In this document: in pieces, positions 1-7,891 of the stretch
Layout: every line of letters starts with the position of its first letter
How positions within the stretch are numbered: the stretch's first letter is position 1
DNA from: an uncultured Erysipelotrichaceae bacterium
GTDB taxonomy: Bacteria; Bacillota_I; Bacilli_A; RF39; UBA660
DNA: 35,553 nucleotides
Direction: 5' to 3'
Assembly (NCBI GenBank): GCA_902798815.1
Contig: CADBYH010000015.1
Span: 30,898-66,450, forward strand
Translations under genes and position numbers: made by a program
The notes under the pieces: generated by a model
Told to the model about the DNA's origin: nothing
What the model saw: only the letters and a program-made list of their open reading frames with translations
Databases searched by the model: none

Positions 1-154
1 AGGAATAGCTGCTTCCTGTGGTGCAGTTTCTGCTTTAGTTTCTGTTGGTACTGGTACTTCAGTTTTTTCTGGTTGTGCTGGTACCTCTACTGCAGGAATT
101 GCTGCTTCTTGTGGTACAGTTTCTGCTTTAGTTTCTGCTGGTGCAGGTACCTCA
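1..154 (-). repeat. 93-bp in-frame tandem repeat
   Basis: The sequence starting at 1 recurs at 94 with a period of 93 bp (31 codons). About 60 bp of each unit match closely and differ at scattered positions. The repeat encodes the PxPTETKAETxPQEAAIP unit and may continue beyond the left edge. Confidence 0.85.
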
Positions 155-699
155 ACATTTGTTTGTTCTACTACTTTTTCTTCTGCTTTTTCAACAGGTT
201 GTTCTTTTTCTTCAGCAATGTTTATAGGAACAATGGCATCATCATTGTCTTCAGTTTTTGGATCCTTACTGATTTTTTCTTTAGGTTTTACTTCTTCAGC
301 AACTTCTTCATTAGCTTTTATTTGTTCTTCTTTAGAAATATCCTCTTTAACTGGTTCTTTTGTTTCTTCGTATTTAACTTTCTCTGTTATTTCCATGCTA
401 TCAGTTAATTCTTCTTGTTTATCGGTTACTAATTCATTTGAAGTAATATCAATGTTTTTTACTAGTTCAGACATATCATTTGTGATATGCATTATATTTC
501 TAATATTTTCTTCTTGCTTATCACAATATGATAAAAGACTCTTTCTTTTTGTTGCATCTTTTATTTCAGGTATCGCTTCACGAATCTGTCTTACCTTTTT
601 TTCTTCTTCTAAAACAACATCAAACAAAAGAGCTTTTACATTCTTCTCTGTATGTTCATATTTTTTATTACTATATATATATTCTGTATATAATGTCAT
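1..699 (-). CDS. Pro/Glu/Ala/Val-rich repeat protein, 3' end beyond the window
   Basis: An open minus-strand frame of 233 codons runs off the left edge. The ATG at 699 follows an AGGTGA ribosome binding site, 15 bp after the stop of the DUF1292 gene, so the two are probably co-transcribed. The first ~100 residues are charged and look helical (start MTLYTEYIYSNKKYEH). The rest is low-complexity, rich in Glu, Lys, Pro, Val and Ala, with a 31-residue tandem repeat containing PVPTETKAET and APQEAAIP-like segments. No signal peptide, membrane segment or catalytic motif is visible. The Pro/Glu-rich tail looks like a spacer or linker, perhaps leading to a C-terminal domain outside the window. The plus-strand frames over this stretch are Phe/Ser/Cys-rich shadows. 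I do not recognise the family. Confidence 0.82.
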   Translation of the reverse strand, partial: MTLYTEYIYSNKKYEHTEKNVKALLFDVVLEEEKKVRQIREAIPEIKDATKRKSLLSYCDKQEENIRNIMHITNDMSELVKNIDITSNELVTDKQEELTDSMEITEKVKYEETKEPVKEDISKEEQIKANEEVAEEVKPKEKISKDPKTEDNDDAIVPINIAEEKEQPVEKAEEKVVEQTNVEVPAPAETKAETVPQEAAIPAVEVPAQPEKTEVPVPTETKAETAPQEAAIP

Positions 700-713
700 T
701 TTTGTCACCTGCC

Positions 714-974
714 TTAAGCATTAGCAATCTTTTTTAATAGAGTTTGGACATTTGCCCATTCTTCATCATTAGTTATTTCTTCTATTTCAAGGGTTCCACT
801 ATTATTGACTATTCTGGAGATATAGATTACTTCATCGCCTTCGCCACCGCTTTTTTCACCTTTTGAATATACAATATAATTTGTTTGTTGATCTTCACTC
901 ATTAAATATGTAACAAGTTCAACTTCTACTGTACTTCCATCACTATTTTTTATCCTAACCATTTTTTTGTCCAT
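714..974 (-). CDS. DUF1292 family protein (YrzB-like)
   Basis: This 86-residue acidic protein shows the DUF1292 pattern: a short beta-rich core with VELVTYL, NYIVYSKGE, VIYISRI and a closing NDEEWANV segment. The family is common in Bacillota, often as YrzB, and has no established biochemical function. The start at 974 has an AGAAGGAG ribosome binding site about 7 bp upstream. A consensus-like promoter lies at 1002-1030 and the repeat-protein gene follows 15 bp after the stop, so this is probably the first gene of a two-gene operon. Confidence 0.85.
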   Translation of the reverse strand: MDKKMVRIKNSDGSTVEVELVTYLMSEDQQTNYIVYSKGEKSGGEGDEVIYISRIVNNSGTLEIEEITNDEEWANVQTLLKKIANA

Positions 975-1001
975 AGTAAAACTCCTTCTATCCTAAAATA
1001 T

Positions 1002-1030
1002 ATTATATAAGATATTTCATAATAAGTAAA
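1002..1030 (-). promoter_or_regulatory. Promoter of the DUF1292 operon
   Basis: On the minus strand, TTTACT (1025-1030), a 17-bp spacer and TATAAT (1002-1007) stand ~30 bp before the start codon. The -10 is perfect and the -35 matches TTGACA at 4 of 6 positions. Confidence 0.6.
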
Positions 1031-1067
1031 CATATATATGGGTATTATTACAAAAATATACATAAAA

Positions 1068-1093
1068 AAAGTAAATAATCTTTTATTTACTTT
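1068..1093 (-). terminator. Terminator after the DsbD-like gene
   Basis: An 11-bp stem (1068-1078 with 1083-1093) and a 4-nt loop are followed on the minus strand by a U-run. It directly follows the stop codon at 1094. Confidence 0.8.
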
Positions 1094-2317
1094 TTACTTG
1101 AAATTAAACATTAGCCATTCTGGTTTAAATATTAATAATAATCCAACAAGAAGCATTATTATTCCACCTATCAAATGAGAATATTTATTGTATTTTGTTG
1201 ATATTCCAGCAACTTTCATGGTGAACATAGCGATGAAAAATACTATTAAATCATCTATTAAGAAAAAGAATATATATACCAATGTATAAACAAATCTCAT
1301 TCCCTTACCAACACCATTTAATATAATTAATTCTGTAAAGACAATTGGAAGTCCTGCAGAACATGCTAATTCTACTAAATTAACAGATATAGCTAAACCA
1401 ATTACTCCCAAAAGTGCAAGTATAAATGATTTTTCACTTGTGAATTTCTTTATTTTTGTTATTATTTTCTTTCTTTTTTTGTCATCAACAACGTCACATC
1501 CGGTTTCTTTTCTTGTTTTTATATAACTATTTAGATTTATAAGTCCACCAATTAAAGCAATTATGGCAATTATATCTCTTATCCAAACTATTGTTGTCAT
1601 TTTTACTGCAACTGTTATCCATGATAGCATTATAAACATATATACCAATGCAGAGGTTATTAAAAATGTTAGTCCTAATACCCACATTCTTTTTCTATTT
1701 TTCATACCAATCAAGATACTTATTAAAAACAATAATATCCACATAGCACAAGGATTAAATCCATCTACTAATCCAATGATTACAGCCGCGGTCATAAGTG
1801 ATACTTTTTTCAAATTAACTTTTCCAAATAAAGGAACATCTATTGTGACTGCTTTTTCAACTATTTTTTCTTCTTCTTCAAAACCATCATCTACAGGTTT
1901 TGTTTCTTCTTTGTATGTACCATCTTTTATTTGGGCTACAACATCTGTATATTCATTTTTTCTATAATATTCTATTGCTCTTTCTATTTTACTTCCTGTT
2001 GATGTTCCATATCCTGATATTACAGTATTACCAATTACATTAGTTGGAACTCCACTTCTTGTGATTTTAAATGCTGATTCTACTTGTTTTAATAAATTAG
2101 CATTATTTTTGTCATACCACACTTCATATTTTACTATCTTAAAGTTTTCATATTTTCCTTCAATCGTTTCTAAATACTTCAATTCTTCGGCACAGTGGGG
2201 GCATCCATCACCATGGAATAAATATAATGTTATTTCATCTGACTCATAAGCAGATACATGATATGGAATTATTATAGCAATTGCCAATAAAAGTAAATAT
2301 TTAATTATTCTTTTCAT
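1094..2317 (-). CDS. Membrane thioredoxin/DsbD-like (CcdA-like) redox protein
   Basis: This 407-residue protein starts with a hydrophobic signal or anchor (about 1-23). An extracytoplasmic thioredoxin-like domain follows, with a CPHC redox motif at residues 39-42 and a SGVPTNVIG segment like the thioredoxin cis-Pro loop. After an acidic linker (~145-160) comes a polytopic membrane domain from ~170, with a GLVDGFNPCAMW motif like the conserved Asn-Pro-Cys of DsbD/CcdA proteins, and about six helices. It probably passes reducing equivalents across the membrane to extracytoplasmic thiols. The start overlaps the end of the upstream thioredoxin gene by 17 bp, so the two are likely translated together. 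The substrate is unknown. Confidence 0.83.
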   Translation of the reverse strand: MKRIIKYLLLLAIAIIIPYHVSAYESDEITLYLFHGDGCPHCAEELKYLETIEGKYENFKIVKYEVWYDKNNANLLKQVESAFKITRSGVPTNVIGNTVISGYGTSTGSKIERAIEYYRKNEYTDVVAQIKDGTYKEETKPVDDGFEEEEKIVEKAVTIDVPLFGKVNLKKVSLMTAAVIIGLVDGFNPCAMWILLFLISILIGMKNRKRMWVLGLTFLITSALVYMFIMLSWITVAVKMTTIVWIRDIIAIIALIGGLINLNSYIKTRKETGCDVVDDKKRKKIITKIKKFTSEKSFILALLGVIGLAISVNLVELACSAGLPIVFTELIILNGVGKGMRFVYTLVYIFFFLIDDLIVFFIAMFTMKVAGISTKYNKYSHLIGGIIMLLVGLLLIFKPEWLMFNFK

Positions 2318-2579
2318 TTAATACACCAACATCCTTTAACTTCTTTTCTATTTCTTCATATTTGTATTCTCCAACAAATCTATCTATTTCTTTGTTTTCC
2401 TTCTCGATGATAAATACTGGTAGTTTATTACCTGGATTATATTCTTTTACTTGTTCTTCATCCATATCCAAATCTAATTCTTCATATTCAAATTTATATT
2501 CTTTTTTTAGTTTATTCCAAACTTTATTCATTACTAGGCATCCTCCGCACCAGATTGCTCCTATTTTTATAACTTTCAC
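2301..2579 (-). CDS. Small thioredoxin-like protein (WCGGC)
   Basis: The 92-residue protein has a thioredoxin-fold N-terminus with the active-site motif WCGGC near residues 10-14, and a KLPVFII segment supplying the cis-proline. It has no signal peptide, so it should act in the cytoplasm. The start is GTG at 2579 and overlaps the TAG stop of the cysteine desulfurase gene (TAGTG). It also overlaps the next gene, which encodes the membrane CPHC protein. The three-gene coupling suggests it may carry electrons either to the membrane redox protein or to the desulfurase. That role is inferred from context. Confidence 0.83.
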   Translation of the reverse strand: MKVIKIGAIWCGGCLVMNKVWNKLKKEYKFEYEELDLDMDEEQVKEYNPGNKLPVFIIEKENKEIDRFVGEYKYEEIEKKLKDVGVLNEKNN

Positions 2580-3706
2580 TACTTGTCACCTCTTATATTT
2601 AGTTTTGTTAATAATTTTTTAAACACTTCAATAAACTTATCTATTTCTTCATATGTAGTTTTATAAGATATACTAATTCTAATACTATGAGATGCTTTAT
2701 CTTTACTATTAGTTACTGCATAAACTGCCTTTGAATAATTATTTGTTGAACATGCTGTTTGAGTTGAAATATATATTTCATATTCTTCTAAAGCATGTTG
2801 CATAGTTTCTGGTTTAATATTATTAATACTTAAATTAACTATTTGTGGTACACAGTATTCATTACTGTTAATTGAAACTTCTAAGTTACTTAGTTTATCC
2901 TTTAGATACTTATTTAACTCATGAACATATTTATCTTTTTTTGAAAAATCTTCATATACTAATCTTAATGCTTTGGCAAAAGATGCTATCAATGGAGTTG
3001 CAGGTGTTCCACTTCTATATATTGTTGTTGATTTTCCTCCATGAATAAGTGGATCTATAACAAGATTCTCTTTCTTATATAATGCTCCTACTCCCTTCAT
3101 CCCAAAGAATTTTTGACATGACATTGAAGCAAGATCTAGACATGTTAAATCTATTTTTTCTTTTCCAATACTTTGTGTAACATCACTATGGAATATTGTC
3201 TTTGGATTAGTTTTTACGATTTCACTTATCTTTTTGATATCTTGTTTTATTCCTACTTCACTATTTACTGATGCAATTGTAACTAAAATAGTATCTTTTC
3301 TGATTAGTCTTTTCAAATCTTCTAAATCAACTTGACCAAATTCATCTAGTTTTACAAAGTCTATTTCATATCCTTTTGTAGATAAATAATTAAGAGGAGC
3401 AACAATTGATGAGTGTTCAAGTTCTGTTGTGATTATGTGTTTTCCTCTATTACTATATTTTGATACTACTCCTTTGATTGCTAAATTGTTTGCTTCGCTT
3501 GCTCCACTAGTATAGATTATTTCTTGTGGTTTAACCTTTAAAATACTTGCTATTTGATTTGTTGATGCATCAATTAGTTTTTTTGCATCACATCCTAATT
3601 TATGTAGAGAATTAGGATTACCAATAAAATCTTTACATACTTTGCTATAAGTATCTATCACTTCATAATCTACTGGAGTTGTTGCGCTATAATCTAAATA
3701 AATCAT
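2579..3706 (-). CDS. Cysteine desulfurase (NifS/IscS family)
   Basis: This 375-residue type I-fold PLP enzyme should convert cysteine to alanine and enzyme-bound persulfide for Fe-S cluster or tRNA thiolation. Visible features are the N-terminal YLDYSATTP, SGASEANNLAIKG, TTELEHSS, the PLP lysine about residue 199 in SCQKFFGMKG, and the catalytic-loop cysteine about residue 319 in STQTACSTN. The residue before the PLP lysine is usually His (AHK) but is Gln here, and the usual GPKG is GMKG, so it is a divergent member. It is the first gene of the thiol set ending at 1094. No IscU/SufU scaffold is in the window. Confidence 0.87.
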   Translation of the reverse strand: MIYLDYSATTPVDYEVIDTYSKVCKDFIGNPNSLHKLGCDAKKLIDASTNQIASILKVKPQEIIYTSGASEANNLAIKGVVSKYSNRGKHIITTELEHSSIVAPLNYLSTKGYEIDFVKLDEFGQVDLEDLKRLIRKDTILVTIASVNSEVGIKQDIKKISEIVKTNPKTIFHSDVTQSIGKEKIDLTCLDLASMSCQKFFGMKGVGALYKKENLVIDPLIHGGKSTTIYRSGTPATPLIASFAKALRLVYEDFSKKDKYVHELNKYLKDKLSNLEVSINSNEYCVPQIVNLSINNIKPETMQHALEEYEIYISTQTACSTNNYSKAVYAVTNSKDKASHSIRISISYKTTYEEIDKFIEVFKKLLTKLNIRGDK

Positions 3707-3757
3707 TTTATCACCAAATCAATTATATATAATTATGTATATAAATTCAAATAAAAT

Positions 3758-3780
3758 AGAAGTTGAATTACTCAACTTCT
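3758..3780 (-). terminator. Terminator after the inositol-phosphatase-family gene
   Basis: A 9-bp stem (3758-3766 with 3772-3780), a 5-nt loop and an AU-rich tail on the minus strand lie 8 bp after the stop codon at 3788. Confidence 0.72.
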
Positions 3781-3787
3781 GGTTTAG

Positions 3788-4570
3788 TTATTTTTTTATA
3801 TATTTTTTAACAACTTCTGTTATTTCATTATGAGAAATTCCATTTGTTATAATTGCTCCATCTATATCTTTATCATATAGTTGTTTTTCTCCATGAAAAT
3901 TTGTTACTCTTCCTCCTGCTTCTTCAACAATTAAACTGGATGCTGCTATATCACAATTACCATGACTTGTTCCTGGAAATAAGTCACAACTAAAGTTTCC
4001 TGTTGCGATTGACATACAACTTCTTGCAACACTTCCAATATTTGAAATTCTTACTTTTGGTAATAATTCTTTTACTATATCAATTGTTGGATATTTAGCA
4101 TTATTCCACATTTCATAATTTAATCTGTAACCTAAATCTCCTAAATGTTTATCATTAACATGTATTTCTTCTCCATTGCAATATGCACCTTGTCCTTTAA
4201 TTGCTGTATACATATTATCAAGATATGGATCATATACTACTCCTACTTCAACTATTCCATCTACTACTAAAGCTAGAGAAAAAACAGATACAGGTATTTT
4301 ATCAGTAAACATACCTGTTCCATCTATAGGATCACAAACCCATATATAGTTTGATTTATTGTCATTTACTTCCTCTTCTCCTATAACTGAGTGAGTTGGA
4401 TACATTTTAGATACTTCTTCAATTAAATAATGATTTATTTTTTTATCTATTTCAGTGACTATAGTCCTATCACTTTTAAAATTATTCTTATATTGTTTAT
4501 TGAAATTATCTAATATTTCTTTTCCTGCATACTTTGCAATTTTAATAGCAAATTCCAAATATTCATTCAT
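3788..4570 (-). CDS. Inositol monophosphatase family phosphatase
   Basis: The 260-residue protein carries the family metal-binding signatures: GEEEV, CDPIDGTGMF and, near the C-terminus, GNCDIAASSLIVEEAGG. Known members hydrolyse inositol phosphates, fructose-1,6-bisphosphate or 3'-phosphoadenosine nucleotides using Mg2+; the substrate cannot be read from sequence. I start it at 4570 (MNEYLEF) because AGGAGG lies 6 bp upstream. The longer frame from 4591 would translate through that ribosome binding site. A strong hairpin with a U-run (4585-4611) lies just before the ribosome binding site. Confidence 0.87.
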   Translation of the reverse strand: MNEYLEFAIKIAKYAGKEILDNFNKQYKNNFKSDRTIVTEIDKKINHYLIEEVSKMYPTHSVIGEEEVNDNKSNYIWVCDPIDGTGMFTDKIPVSVFSLALVVDGIVEVGVVYDPYLDNMYTAIKGQGAYCNGEEIHVNDKHLGDLGYRLNYEMWNNAKYPTIDIVKELLPKVRISNIGSVARSCMSIATGNFSCDLFPGTSHGNCDIAASSLIVEEAGGRVTNFHGEKQLYDKDIDGAIITNGISHNEITEVVKKYIKK

Positions 4571-4584
4571 ATTTTTCCTCCTAA

Positions 4585-4611
4585 AAAACACTAATTATTT
4601 ATTAGTGTTTT
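4585..4611 (-). terminator. Terminator-like hairpin abutting the next gene's RBS
   Basis: A perfect 11-bp stem (4585-4595 with 4601-4611) and a 5-nt loop overlap the stop codon of the 88-aa gene. On the minus strand it runs into a short U-run and then directly into the AGGAGG of the gene at 4570. No separate promoter fits between the hairpin and that gene, so it may act as a partial terminator or a processing site. Confidence 0.68.
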
Positions 4612-4861
4612 GATAATAATCTCTTTCTGAAATACTTTCAGATATTAATTCTAATTCTTCATCTACTATATCCATATCATTTAATATTTCTTCTATTTCA
4701 AAAATAATTTGTTTTAGATTAGTACATTTTTGATAATCAATTTTATATCTATTAAGAAGTTCTATTTCATGGTTGGTAAGCATTATATTATTATTTACTT
4801 TATTTAATTTATTAGATTCAAAGTCCATTTGATCTACTATTTCATCAATATTATATTCCAT
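4595..4861 (-). CDS. Small acidic helical protein of unknown function
   Basis: An 88-residue, Glu/Asp/Asn-rich protein predicted by eye to be almost entirely helical, with possible coiled-coil heptads (for example EIEEILNDMDIVDEELELI). No membrane segment or known motif is seen. Its start lies 2 bp after the stop of the upstream 174-aa gene, so they are co-translated. Its 3' end forms part of a terminator-like hairpin. I do not recognise a family. Confidence 0.7.
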   Translation of the reverse strand: MEYNIDEIVDQMDFESNKLNKVNNNIMLTNHEIELLNRYKIDYQKCTNLKQIIFEIEEILNDMDIVDEELELISESISERDYYQNTNK

Positions 4862-4863
4862 AA

Positions 4864-5388
4864 TTATTTACATGAATATCCTTTGTTTTTAAGGCTTTTC
4901 ATTAACTCACCATCTGTATAACTATCTCCTACTGCTAAAGTAACAACTCCACTACTTTTAGTATTTGTATTGATTACTACATCTACTTTTCCTCCATTAT
5001 CGACAAAGTTGATATTATCTAACAATACTAATTCATTTTTTGATATTTCTATTTCAATGATGATTCTATCATCTAACACACTGTATTTAACATTATTACC
5101 TAGATAATCTAGTGTATTTTGAATAATATTTTTTATTTCTTCTATAGAATCTGCATTATTTACATATCTATCGGCAACATAAATTGTTTTAGTTACCTTA
5201 ATACTATTTATTTTTTTACCATCTGTCGTTGATTCTACTACTTCTTTTATTGAAAATCCTCCATCATAGTTTGTTTTCTTTTCACAGACTATTTTAGATT
5301 GCTTTATATTCATAAATAAATATACTATTATTCCAATAAATATTATTGTAATAATAATTGGTAATGTCATACTTTTTCTAGTATTCAT
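4864..5388 (-). CDS. Single-pass membrane protein of unknown function
   Basis: The 174-residue protein has one N-terminal transmembrane helix (about residues 8-27, LPIIITIIFIGIIVYLF) and a probably extracytoplasmic tail. The tail has a beta-rich look, Cys at ~35 and a terminal YSCK Cys. The two cysteines could form a disulfide, which would fit the thiol-redox gene set about 2.5 kb downstream, but this is speculation. The start has an AGAGGTGA ribosome binding site and a promoter at 5407-5435. It heads a short operon with the 88-aa gene and possibly the phosphatase gene. Confidence 0.7.
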   Translation of the reverse strand: MNTRKSMTLPIIITIIFIGIIVYLFMNIKQSKIVCEKKTNYDGGFSIKEVVESTTDGKKINSIKVTKTIYVADRYVNNADSIEEIKNIIQNTLDYLGNNVKYSVLDDRIIIEIEISKNELVLLDNINFVDNGGKVDVVINTNTKSSGVVTLAVGDSYTDGELMKSLKNKGYSCK

Positions 5389-5406
5389 ATAATCACCTCT
5401 ACATTT

Positions 5407-5435
5407 ATAATATCATAAAATACGTTTATTAACAA
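5407..5435 (-). promoter_or_regulatory. Promoter of the 174-aa membrane protein gene
   Basis: Minus-strand TTGTTA (5430-5435), a 17-bp spacer and TATTAT (5407-5412). It sits immediately after the U-run of the phosphoketolase terminator. Confidence 0.55.
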
Positions 5436-5438
5436 ATT

Positions 5439-5467
5439 AAAAAAAGAAGGTTTTATTTAAAACCTTC
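5439..5467 (-). terminator. Terminator of phosphoketolase, overlapping its stop
   Basis: A 9-bp stem (5446-5454 with 5459-5467), a 4-nt loop and a run of seven U on the minus strand. The TAA stop of the phosphoketolase gene lies inside the hairpin. Confidence 0.85.
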
Positions 5468-7792
5468 CCATTTCCAATCTTTTACATATGGCATATCTTC
5501 ACCATATTCAGAAATATATTGTTTATGTTTTTTTAGCATATCTTCACACCATTTTATTAATACTTCACTTGTTTTACTATATCTTGGTATTTCTCTTAAT
5601 GTTGCAATTACAAGATGGAATCTATCTATTTCATTCTGGACTCTTATATCAAATGTTGTAGTAATTGTTCCTTCTTCTTTGTATCCATGAACATGAAGAT
5701 TTCTATTATGTCTTTTATATGTTAATTGATGGATTAATGATGGATAACCATGGAAGTTAAAGATTATAGGTGTATTTTTTGTAAATATTTCATCGTATTC
5801 ATCATCAGCCATTCCATGTGGATGAGTATCTGCTGACTGTAATTTCATTAAGTCAACAACATTTACAACTCTTATTTTTATACCTTTTACACTTTTTCTT
5901 AATATATCAACTGCTGCAAGTACTTCTAAGGTTGGAGTTTCTCCAGAACATGCTAGAATAACATCTGGTTTTCCTTCATCATTTGATGCGAAATTCCAAA
6001 CTCCTAATCCTTTTCTGCAATGAACTCTTGCTTGTGTTTTAGTTAACCATTGTGGTCTTGGATGTTTTGATGCAACTATAACATTGATATAGTTTTTACT
6101 TTTAATACAGTGATCAAAACATGATAATAAACAATTTGTATCAGGTGGTAAGTACATTCTTACAACATCTGCTTTTTTAGTTACTAAATGGTTTAAGAAT
6201 CCTGGATCTTGATGAGTATATCCATTATGATCTTGTTGGAAAACATGTGATACAAGTAATATATTTAAAGATGCAATAGGTGCTCTCCATGAAAGTTCTT
6301 TACTTACTTTTAACCATTTTGCATGTTGACTTGCCATTGAATCAATTATTCTTATAAATGCTTCATAACTATGAATAAATCCATGTCTTCCTGTTAATAG
6401 ATATCCTTCTAACATACCTTCACATAAGTGTTCAGATAAATATGAATCCATAATTCTACCGGTATTAGATAAGAACTCATCTTTTTCTAATATTTTATAA
6501 TTCCATGTTCTGTTTTCTGTTTCAAAAACATGATGGAATCTATTAGATAATGCTTCATCTGGTCCAAACATTCTAAAATTAGAATTATGCTTATTTAGTT
6601 TGAACACATCTCTTATGTATCTTCCAAGTTCTAATGTATCTTGATCAATTATTGCTCCTGGTCTTTTAATATCTATACAATAATCTTCCCAATTAGGAGT
6701 TTCTATTTCTCTTAATATTAATCCACCATTAGCATAACTTGATGATCCCATACATTTTGATACATCTGGTAACCAACTTTTTAATTCTTTAATTAGTTTT
6801 CCATTTTTATCAAACAAATTATCAATGTTATAACTTTTTAACCATTTTTCTAATAATTTTAAATTTTCAGGTTTATTTTTTGTTATTGGGATTGGAACCT
6901 GATGTGCTCTAAAACTTCCTTCTATTTTACTAGACATGTATTCTTTTGGTCCTGTCCATCCTTTTGGAGTTGTTAGAACAATCATTGGATAGTTACCTTT
7001 TCCTGATGCTTTAATATTTTTTATATCTTTTATAACTTTATCCATAACTTTTGCCATATCTTCATGCATTTTTGTTGGATTCTTACCACTGACAAAATAT
7101 GGTTTCCATCCATAACCATAGAAGAAGTCTTCTAATTCATCTTGACTCATTCTTCCAAATATAGTTGGATTCGAGATCTTAAATCCATTACGATGAAGTA
7201 TTGGTAATACTACTCCATCATATTTTCTATTTAAAAATTTATTAATATGCCAACTTGTTGCGAGTGGACCTGTTTCTGCTTCTCCATCACCTACTACACA
7301 GGCAGCAATTAAATCACTATTATCTAGTACTGCTCCGGCAGCATGTGCAAGACTGTATCCAAGTTCTCCACCTTCATGGATTGAACCTGGTGTTTCAGGT
7401 GCAACATGTGATGAAACTCCTCCAGGGAAACTAAATCTTTTGCATAGTTTTTTTAACCCCGCTTCATCTTCTGTTATTTCTGGATAAAATTTTGAATATA
7501 CACCTTCTAAATAATTATTCGCAATCATTGCTTGACCACCATGACCTGGTCCAGAAATATATATCATCTTTAAATTATTCTTCTTTATTACTCTATTTAA
7601 ATGCATATAAATAAAGTTTTGTCCTGGAGCTGTTCCCCAGTGCCCTACCACATTAGGTTTAATATCCTTCATTTCTAAAGGTCTTCTAAGTAATGGATTA
7701 TCTAGTAAATATAATTGGGCTACACTCAAATAATTCAACACTCTAAAATAATCATCCATTATTTTTATTTCTTTTTTGCTTAATGCAACCAT
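5453..7792 (-). CDS. xfp: Xylulose-5-phosphate/fructose-6-phosphate phosphoketolase
   Basis: This 779-residue thiamine-diphosphate enzyme splits xylulose-5-P (and often fructose-6-P) with phosphate into acetyl phosphate plus a sugar phosphate, the key step of heterofermentative sugar use. Diagnostic motifs are VGHWGTAPGQNF (~49-60), GPGHGG (81-86), HEGGELGYS (139-147) and the ThDP/Mg-binding GDGEAETGP (168-176). Length matches the family (~790-820). It has its own extended -10 promoter and terminators on both sides, so it is monocistronic. Acetyl phosphate would feed acetate kinase for ATP; no kinase gene is in this window. Confidence 0.96.
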   Translation of the reverse strand: MVALSKKEIKIMDDYFRVLNYLSVAQLYLLDNPLLRRPLEMKDIKPNVVGHWGTAPGQNFIYMHLNRVIKKNNLKMIYISGPGHGGQAMIANNYLEGVYSKFYPEITEDEAGLKKLCKRFSFPGGVSSHVAPETPGSIHEGGELGYSLAHAAGAVLDNSDLIAACVVGDGEAETGPLATSWHINKFLNRKYDGVVLPILHRNGFKISNPTIFGRMSQDELEDFFYGYGWKPYFVSGKNPTKMHEDMAKVMDKVIKDIKNIKASGKGNYPMIVLTTPKGWTGPKEYMSSKIEGSFRAHQVPIPITKNKPENLKLLEKWLKSYNIDNLFDKNGKLIKELKSWLPDVSKCMGSSSYANGGLILREIETPNWEDYCIDIKRPGAIIDQDTLELGRYIRDVFKLNKHNSNFRMFGPDEALSNRFHHVFETENRTWNYKILEKDEFLSNTGRIMDSYLSEHLCEGMLEGYLLTGRHGFIHSYEAFIRIIDSMASQHAKWLKVSKELSWRAPIASLNILLVSHVFQQDHNGYTHQDPGFLNHLVTKKADVVRMYLPPDTNCLLSCFDHCIKSKNYINVIVASKHPRPQWLTKTQARVHCRKGLGVWNFASNDEGKPDVILACSGETPTLEVLAAVDILRKSVKGIKIRVVNVVDLMKLQSADTHPHGMADDEYDEIFTKNTPIIFNFHGYPSLIHQLTYKRHNRNLHVHGYKEEGTITTTFDIRVQNEIDRFHLVIATLREIPRYSKTSEVLIKWCEDMLKKHKQYISEYGEDMPYVKDWKWEGFK

Positions 7793-7816
7793 ACAACAAT
7801 CTCCTATCTTAGATAA

Positions 7817-7825
7817 AGTATATCA
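7817..7825 (-). promoter_or_regulatory. Extended -10 promoter of phosphoketolase
   Basis: TGATATACT on the minus strand (TGn plus hexamer) ends ~25 bp before the start codon. No good -35 is present, as is common for extended -10 promoters. Confidence 0.5.
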
Positions 7826-7859
7826 TACGTATTTTAAAAATTCCATAACAAACATAAGA

Positions 7860-7888
7860 AAAACTTTACTATTTTTTAGTAAAGTTTT
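7860..7888 (-). terminator. Terminator of the VWA/AAA operon
   Basis: An 11-bp stem (7860-7870 with 7878-7888), a 7-nt loop and a U-run on the minus strand, 4 bp after the stop of the 720-aa ATPase gene. Confidence 0.82.
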
Positions 7889-7891
7889 AAT

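Noticed and set aside
73..737. Plus-strand open frames rich in Phe, Ser and Cys
   Set aside because: They are shadows of the minus-strand repeat-protein gene, which has a proper ribosome binding site and protein-like composition.
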